From Alphaproteobacteria bacterium Ga0077535 (GTDB lineage Bacteria; Pseudomonadota; Alphaproteobacteria; Caulobacterales; Aquidulcibacteraceae), in the NCBI GenBank assembly GCA_001464425.1, contig LNEK01000012.1, forward strand, positions 62,001 through 126,000: a stretch of 64,000 bases of DNA, written 5' to 3'. The stretch's first letter is position 1, and every line of letters starts with the position of its first letter. The notes below the pieces were generated by a model. It was not told where the DNA came from and made no database searches. It was given only the letters and a program-made list of their open reading frames with translations. The position numbers and the translations under genes are program-made. Below are positions 60,993-64,000 of the stretch, piece after piece.

Positions 60993-61332
60993 TGCTGCAA
61001 CCTGTTGTGACCGGGCGTGCTCATCTCATACATTTTATGTAGAGGTTTAAATCTCGCCATTACAATGTTGGCTTCGCTGACGCGGCTTTGGCTTGGATTG
61101 CGCTTCAGCGATTAACCAATTTTAGATGTGACAAATATCACAGTTTCTGGTATCGGCGCTCTGCAAACTCCAGGTTTTGGGGGCTGTGAGCTCCGTCAGG
61201 CTGTAAAAAGCGGTCACATCCCGTCATCACCTTGTATTTACTGCCCGCAAACTAATCCTGCAGGCAAATTTGTTTGGGAAGAAAGCGGATTATTTTGCTC
61301 TTTCTGGCTCTAATCTCCGGGTTTATTGGCGG
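60993..61332. other. Intergenic region with a CRP/FNR-like site
   Basis: About 340 bp, AT-richer than its neighbours, with no convincing gene. TGTGA-CAAATA-TCACA at 61127-61142 is the only clear site. A 61-codon frame at 61128 overlaps it and looks spurious. Confidence 0.45.
61127..61142. promoter_or_regulatory. CRP/FNR-like operator
   Basis: TGTGA, 6 bases, TCACA: a perfect match to the CRP half-site consensus and spacing. It lies 190 bp before the gene at 61333 and 135 bp before the divergent LuxR-type regulator start. Confidence 0.5.
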
Positions 61333-61734
61333 ATGGTAAGTGATCCATTAGCCGTCTTACGCGCGCGGCGCGCAGAGATCGCGCGCGAGATCGAATTGCT
61401 GCGCGGCGAGGACGCCGATTTGGCGACCGCGGAGAATGTGCTTGGCCGGTATGCCAATTTAAGCCGTCCCGGCCAAGCGCCGGCGCCGGCGCCCCGCCGA
61501 AAAAGCGAGCGCCCCGGCAGTCAGCGTGAGTTTGTCATGGACGTTTTGCTCGATTGCGATCCGCCGTGGCTCCAGACCGGCGAAATCTTGGAAGCCGTCG
61601 CACGCCGATGGAACCATAAAATACCGGCGCAAAGCCTGCGCCCGTTGCTCTCCGGCATGAAGCGCGAAGGCGTCATTGCGCGGCGAGGCAGGTTGGTCGC
61701 GCTCAGCTCCCGCGCCGTCGGCAAGGGCGTCTAA
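61333..61734 (+). CDS. Hypothetical protein with coiled coil and winged-helix-like end
   Basis: A 133-residue protein. VLRARRAEIAREIELLRGED is a coiled coil, APAPAPRRKSERPG a linker, then REFVMDVLLDCDPPWLQTGE and ILEAVARRWNHKIPAQSLRP with MKREGVIARRGRLVAL resemble a small winged helix. It may be a DNA-binding accessory protein. The start ATG 61333 was chosen as the first with a coiled-coil head. Confidence 0.52.
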   Translation: MVSDPLAVLRARRAEIAREIELLRGEDADLATAENVLGRYANLSRPGQAPAPAPRRKSERPGSQREFVMDVLLDCDPPWLQTGEILEAVARRWNHKIPAQSLRPLLSGMKREGVIARRGRLVALSSRAVGKGV

Positions 61735-61875
61735 GGCGAAATAGCGCCCCAAAAAGCGACCTGACTTTATTATCTAATATTAGCGGCGTAAGGTCCGCCC
61801 CTAGAGCCGCTGCGCGCCCCCGATCACCCCCTTCCAAAGTGGGCGGCGCGAACTTCCCCCCTGTGCGGCTCTTCA

Positions 61876-61905
61876 CCCGCGGCGGCGATGATCCGCCGCC
61901 GCGGG
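61876..61905. terminator. Perfect 12-bp GC hairpin
   Basis: CCCGCGGCGGCG, 6-nt loop, CGCCGCCGCGGG directly after the stop of the minus-strand gene ending at 61915. No T-run follows, so termination is only likely, not sure. Confidence 0.45.
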
Positions 61906-61914
61906 CGCCGCGGC

Positions 61915-62529
61915 CTAAACCGCGTCGCGCATGAGCGCCTCATAGAGTTCTGCGGGCGGCAAAAAATCGAGGCACGCGGCGGCGACGCGGCGCGGATGGG
62001 TCTGGACATAGGCGTCAATGCGGGCATCGGCGCTGGTTAGCGCGCCCACGCGATAAGCAATTCTCAGGCGCTCGCATCCGCCAGCGCCGTTGAGGAGGGG
62101 CGCCACCCTCCAGGCGTGCGCAAGGCATTCGGTCACGCGACACAAACTGTTTGCAATGCCGCCTTCGTCGAGCGCCGCCAGTCGAATCCACGCATGCGGC
62201 TGCACCGGCGCCAGTCGAACGGTGTTCTCCGCCCAATTGGCGCTCTGGCGCAGCAGGGCGGTGTCTTGCGCGACCAATCCATGCGCGTAATACGCGCCTG
62301 ATAGCGCCTCGCTGGCGCCCGCGTGCCACAGCACCGGGCGCGCCCAGCTGTTCTGCAGCGTGTGCTCGGCTCGGGTGAGGAGCTGAGTTTGCACGCGTTG
62401 CGAGGTGCTGACGCGCGCGCGCTCAATGAGTTCGAGCGCGACCGAGGTCTGGGCGGAGGCTTCGAAGGCGATTGCACAAAACCCGGCCAAGACGCCAAAG
62501 CCGAGCACAAGAATAAGGCGTTTCAACAT
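61915..62529 (-). CDS. Membrane-anchored or exported hypothetical protein with TPR-like helices
   Basis: A 204-residue protein. LKRLILVLGFGVLAGFCAIA is an N-terminal signal or anchor helix. The rest is helical (ALELIERARVSTSQRVQTQL, RLAPVQPHAWIRLAALDEGG, YVQTHPRRVAAACLDFLPPA), like a short TPR domain. No enzyme motif. A hairpin lies directly downstream. Confidence 0.55.
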   Translation of the reverse strand: MLKRLILVLGFGVLAGFCAIAFEASAQTSVALELIERARVSTSQRVQTQLLTRAEHTLQNSWARPVLWHAGASEALSGAYYAHGLVAQDTALLRQSANWAENTVRLAPVQPHAWIRLAALDEGGIANSLCRVTECLAHAWRVAPLLNGAGGCERLRIAYRVGALTSADARIDAYVQTHPRRVAAACLDFLPPAELYEALMRDAV

Positions 62530-62562
62530 CGGACCAGCTTAGCAGAAAAGCGGGGTCATCCA

Positions 62563-62793
62563 ATGTTTGACAATCATGCGCCGCGCGCCTTTGCTCGCGG
62601 GATGACATTTCAGAGGCCGAAAACAACGATGTTGGCGGAGCCGCGACGCGTCCGCATCGCCCGATTTGATCGGATAGAAGATCTGATCGGCGTGACAAAG
62701 GCGCCGGCGCCAGCGGCGGCGCAGCCGCCAGCGGGGCGTTCAACGCCGAGCACGCTACAGCCGATCCCGCTTGGTTTGCCGGGCGAGGTCTAG
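62563..62793 (+). CDS. Small hypothetical protein
   Basis: A 76-residue frame (FDNHAPRAFARGMTFQRPKT, then RIARFDRIEDLIGVTKAPAP and a Pro-rich end). The ribosome site is weak. It is divergent from the TPR-like gene and its stop overlaps the stop of the Hsp70-like gene. It may be real, but the support is modest. Confidence 0.35.
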   Translation: MFDNHAPRAFARGMTFQRPKTTMLAEPRRVRIARFDRIEDLIGVTKAPAPAAAQPPAGRSTPSTLQPIPLGLPGEV

Positions 62794-64000
62794 GCCAGAG
62801 CTTTATCGGCGACAGTCTCCAGTTCTGCGAGCGCCCCGCCCATGGAAATAGCAAGTTGGGGCAATGCGCTCTGCATGCTGGCGTCGGAGTTGGGCGGCAA
62901 ACGCCAGCCAACGCCCAATCGCTCAAGCTGCATTTCAACACCGCCGCCAGCGCGCGCAGCGCCCGCCCGTACGGCGTCGCTGAGCAGACTGGTGTTGGCG
63001 CCGCCGCCCGCCAGGAGAATGGTGATTGACGGCGCGCCCAGGGTTTGGGCGCGTGCGCGCACGGGGGCGAGGCTCGCGGCGATGATCTCGCCGAGAGCGG
63101 CCGTGAGGGCCCGATAATCCCGCTGTCCAGTGAGTTCGCGACGAGACAGACTAAGGTGCATGCCGTCTTGTTGGTGTCGACACTGGCCAGTCTCGAACAG
63201 TTGCCGCTTTAATGCGCGCGCGCCGAGCTTGAGGCTTTGAAAGAGGGCGTCCGCCGCAGCCGGGTCACGTAAGCGTTTCTTGGAAGCGAGCGTTGCGACA
63301 AGGAGCTGATCGAGTTCATCACCGGCCAATCCGCAGCTTTGCCGTGCAGCCATGATTTCCGACATGACAATCCGATCGCCGCCGCTGTGCTCAAAACCGG
63401 CGATGTCGGTCGTTCCTGCGCCCATATCCACGAGCAGAAAGCATTGCGCGGGCGCCTCCTTGCAGGCGCCGTATGCAGCCGCCGCTGCATGGGCCTCGAA
63501 AACGCCGGTTTCCAATTGACCGATGCCGAGCGTGGCCGCCGCGCGCGTCAGTGCATCCTTGGTCTGTGCGATTGAAACGCCCTCGCGCTGGATCAGCGCA
63601 TCTCCCAATCGCTCGGATACGGCGGCCGCCTCATCAAACAATCTGCCGATGGCGCGATCAGCGTCTTCGCGTTGGCGCCAGATCGGCGTGGTGTAGCGGC
63701 GCGGCGCCAGCGCAACGTCGTCCGGCAAGCGTGCGTCGGCGGCGATCGCATGGCGGGTCAATCGATCAAGGTAGGCAAGGTAGAGCGTCAGCGCTTCGCG
63801 GTGACTAAGCGAGCCTGTCGGGTCGATTGAGCGCTTGACCTGGAGCGAGAGCGCAGCATCCAGATCGCGCGCCGCCAGGACGGTCTTGAACGAAATGATC
63901 GCCTCGCGGCCGCTACGGGTCTGTGTCGCCGCGGCCCTGAATGCAGGCGGGCCGATCAGCAAGCGTCCGCCGTCCACGAACATGACGGAGGGGGCAAGCC
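62790..64000 (-). CDS. Hsp70/actin-like ATPase (N-terminus beyond window)
   Basis: A protein of at least 403 residues that continues past the window edge: APSVMFVDGGRLLIGPPAF is in frame up to base 64000. The ATPase core has FLLVDMGAGTTDIAGFEHSG (phosphate-binding loop 2) and ITILLAGGGANTSLLSDAVR (adenosine loop), as in Hsp70-like proteins of the DnaK/HSP70 superfamily without a peptide-binding domain. A Cys-rich insertion (TGQCRHQQDG) is unusual. Role unknown; perhaps a chaperone-like or sensor ATPase. Confidence 0.72.
   Translation of the reverse strand, partial: LAPSVMFVDGGRLLIGPPAFRAAATQTRSGREAIISFKTVLAARDLDAALSLQVKRSIDPTGSLSHREALTLYLAYLDRLTRHAIAADARLPDDVALAPRRYTTPIWRQREDADRAIGRLFDEAAAVSERLGDALIQREGVSIAQTKDALTRAAATLGIGQLETGVFEAHAAAAAYGACKEAPAQCFLLVDMGAGTTDIAGFEHSGGDRIVMSEIMAARQSCGLAGDELDQLLVATLASKKRLRDPAAADALFQSLKLGARALKRQLFETGQCRHQQDGMHLSLSRRELTGQRDYRALTAALGEIIAASLAPVRARAQTLGAPSITILLAGGGANTSLLSDAVRAGAARAGGGVEMQLERLGVGWRLPPNSDASMQSALPQLAISMGGALAELETVADKALA

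Noticed and set aside
61128-61313. 61-codon plus-strand frame
   Set aside because: It overlaps the CRP-like site and has no coding character or ribosome site.
1-64000. CRISPR array
   Set aside because: No set of regularly spaced repeats with unique spacers was seen.

Overview
The window looks like a GC-rich alphaproteobacterial genome. The Trb-type conjugation genes, LuxR/LuxI pair, ArdC, DUF2933/DUF5676 metal-island proteins and many 4-nt stop/start overlaps all point that way. The genus cannot be fixed from sequence alone. No rRNA, tRNA or CRISPR array was seen. Several genes carry small indels, so part of the window is either decaying or contains assembly indels.

Region 1 (about 1-22 kb) is a metal / low-oxygen / envelope-stress island. 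It holds a thymidine-phosphorylase-family end plus PRPP synthase, a broken ExoD gene, His-rich lipoproteins, small DUF2933 and DUF5676 membrane proteins, BI-1, a broken D-2-hydroxyacid dehydrogenase, an ATP-grasp protein, HdeD, and a five-gene operon (DUF2933, ICMT-like methyltransferase, HlyD, fused ABC ATPase/permease, ABC permease). It also holds an archaeal-type GAPDH, a P1B ATPase with a CPD metal motif, Cfa and a DMT exporter. Nearly every transcription unit starts just downstream of a bipartite element that I read as GGG-N16-CGTAT. I found ten copies on both strands, so the island looks like one regulon.

Region 2 (22-35 kb) holds small regulators and then a full conjugation operon: VirD4/TraG coupling protein, CopG, TrbB, C, D, E, J, L, F, G and I, and an HTH protein. 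Region 3 (35-48.4 kb) is cargo: a small HNH operon, unknown genes, and a likely defence island. The core of that island is a seven-gene, almost gapless minus-strand operon: DUF6932 nucleotidyltransferase-like, XRE/ImmA peptidase, zinc-ribbon protein, radical SAM enzyme, DPPW Rossmann protein, ASCH protein and nucleotide kinase. It converges on a second kinase plus a patatin-GAF phospholipase. An AbiEi/AbiEii toxin-antitoxin pair follows.

Region 4 (48.5-56.5 kb) is the recombination and DNA-processing end. It has two integrase modules (one gene carries three indels) with AlpA-like genes behind a repeated leader, a short VirD2-like relaxase, a candidate oriT with an IncP-type nic sequence, TraF peptidase, ArdC, SSB and a long inverted repeat.

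Region 5 (56.9-64 kb) holds a LuxR-LuxI-PhyH-GntR quorum-sensing cassette with a perfect palindrome before luxI, a LuxR-type HTH regulator, small hypothetical genes and an Hsp70-like ATPase running off the end. Regions 2, 4 and 5 together read as an integrative conjugative element, probably quorum-regulated. The short relaxase and damaged integrase raise doubt that it still moves.
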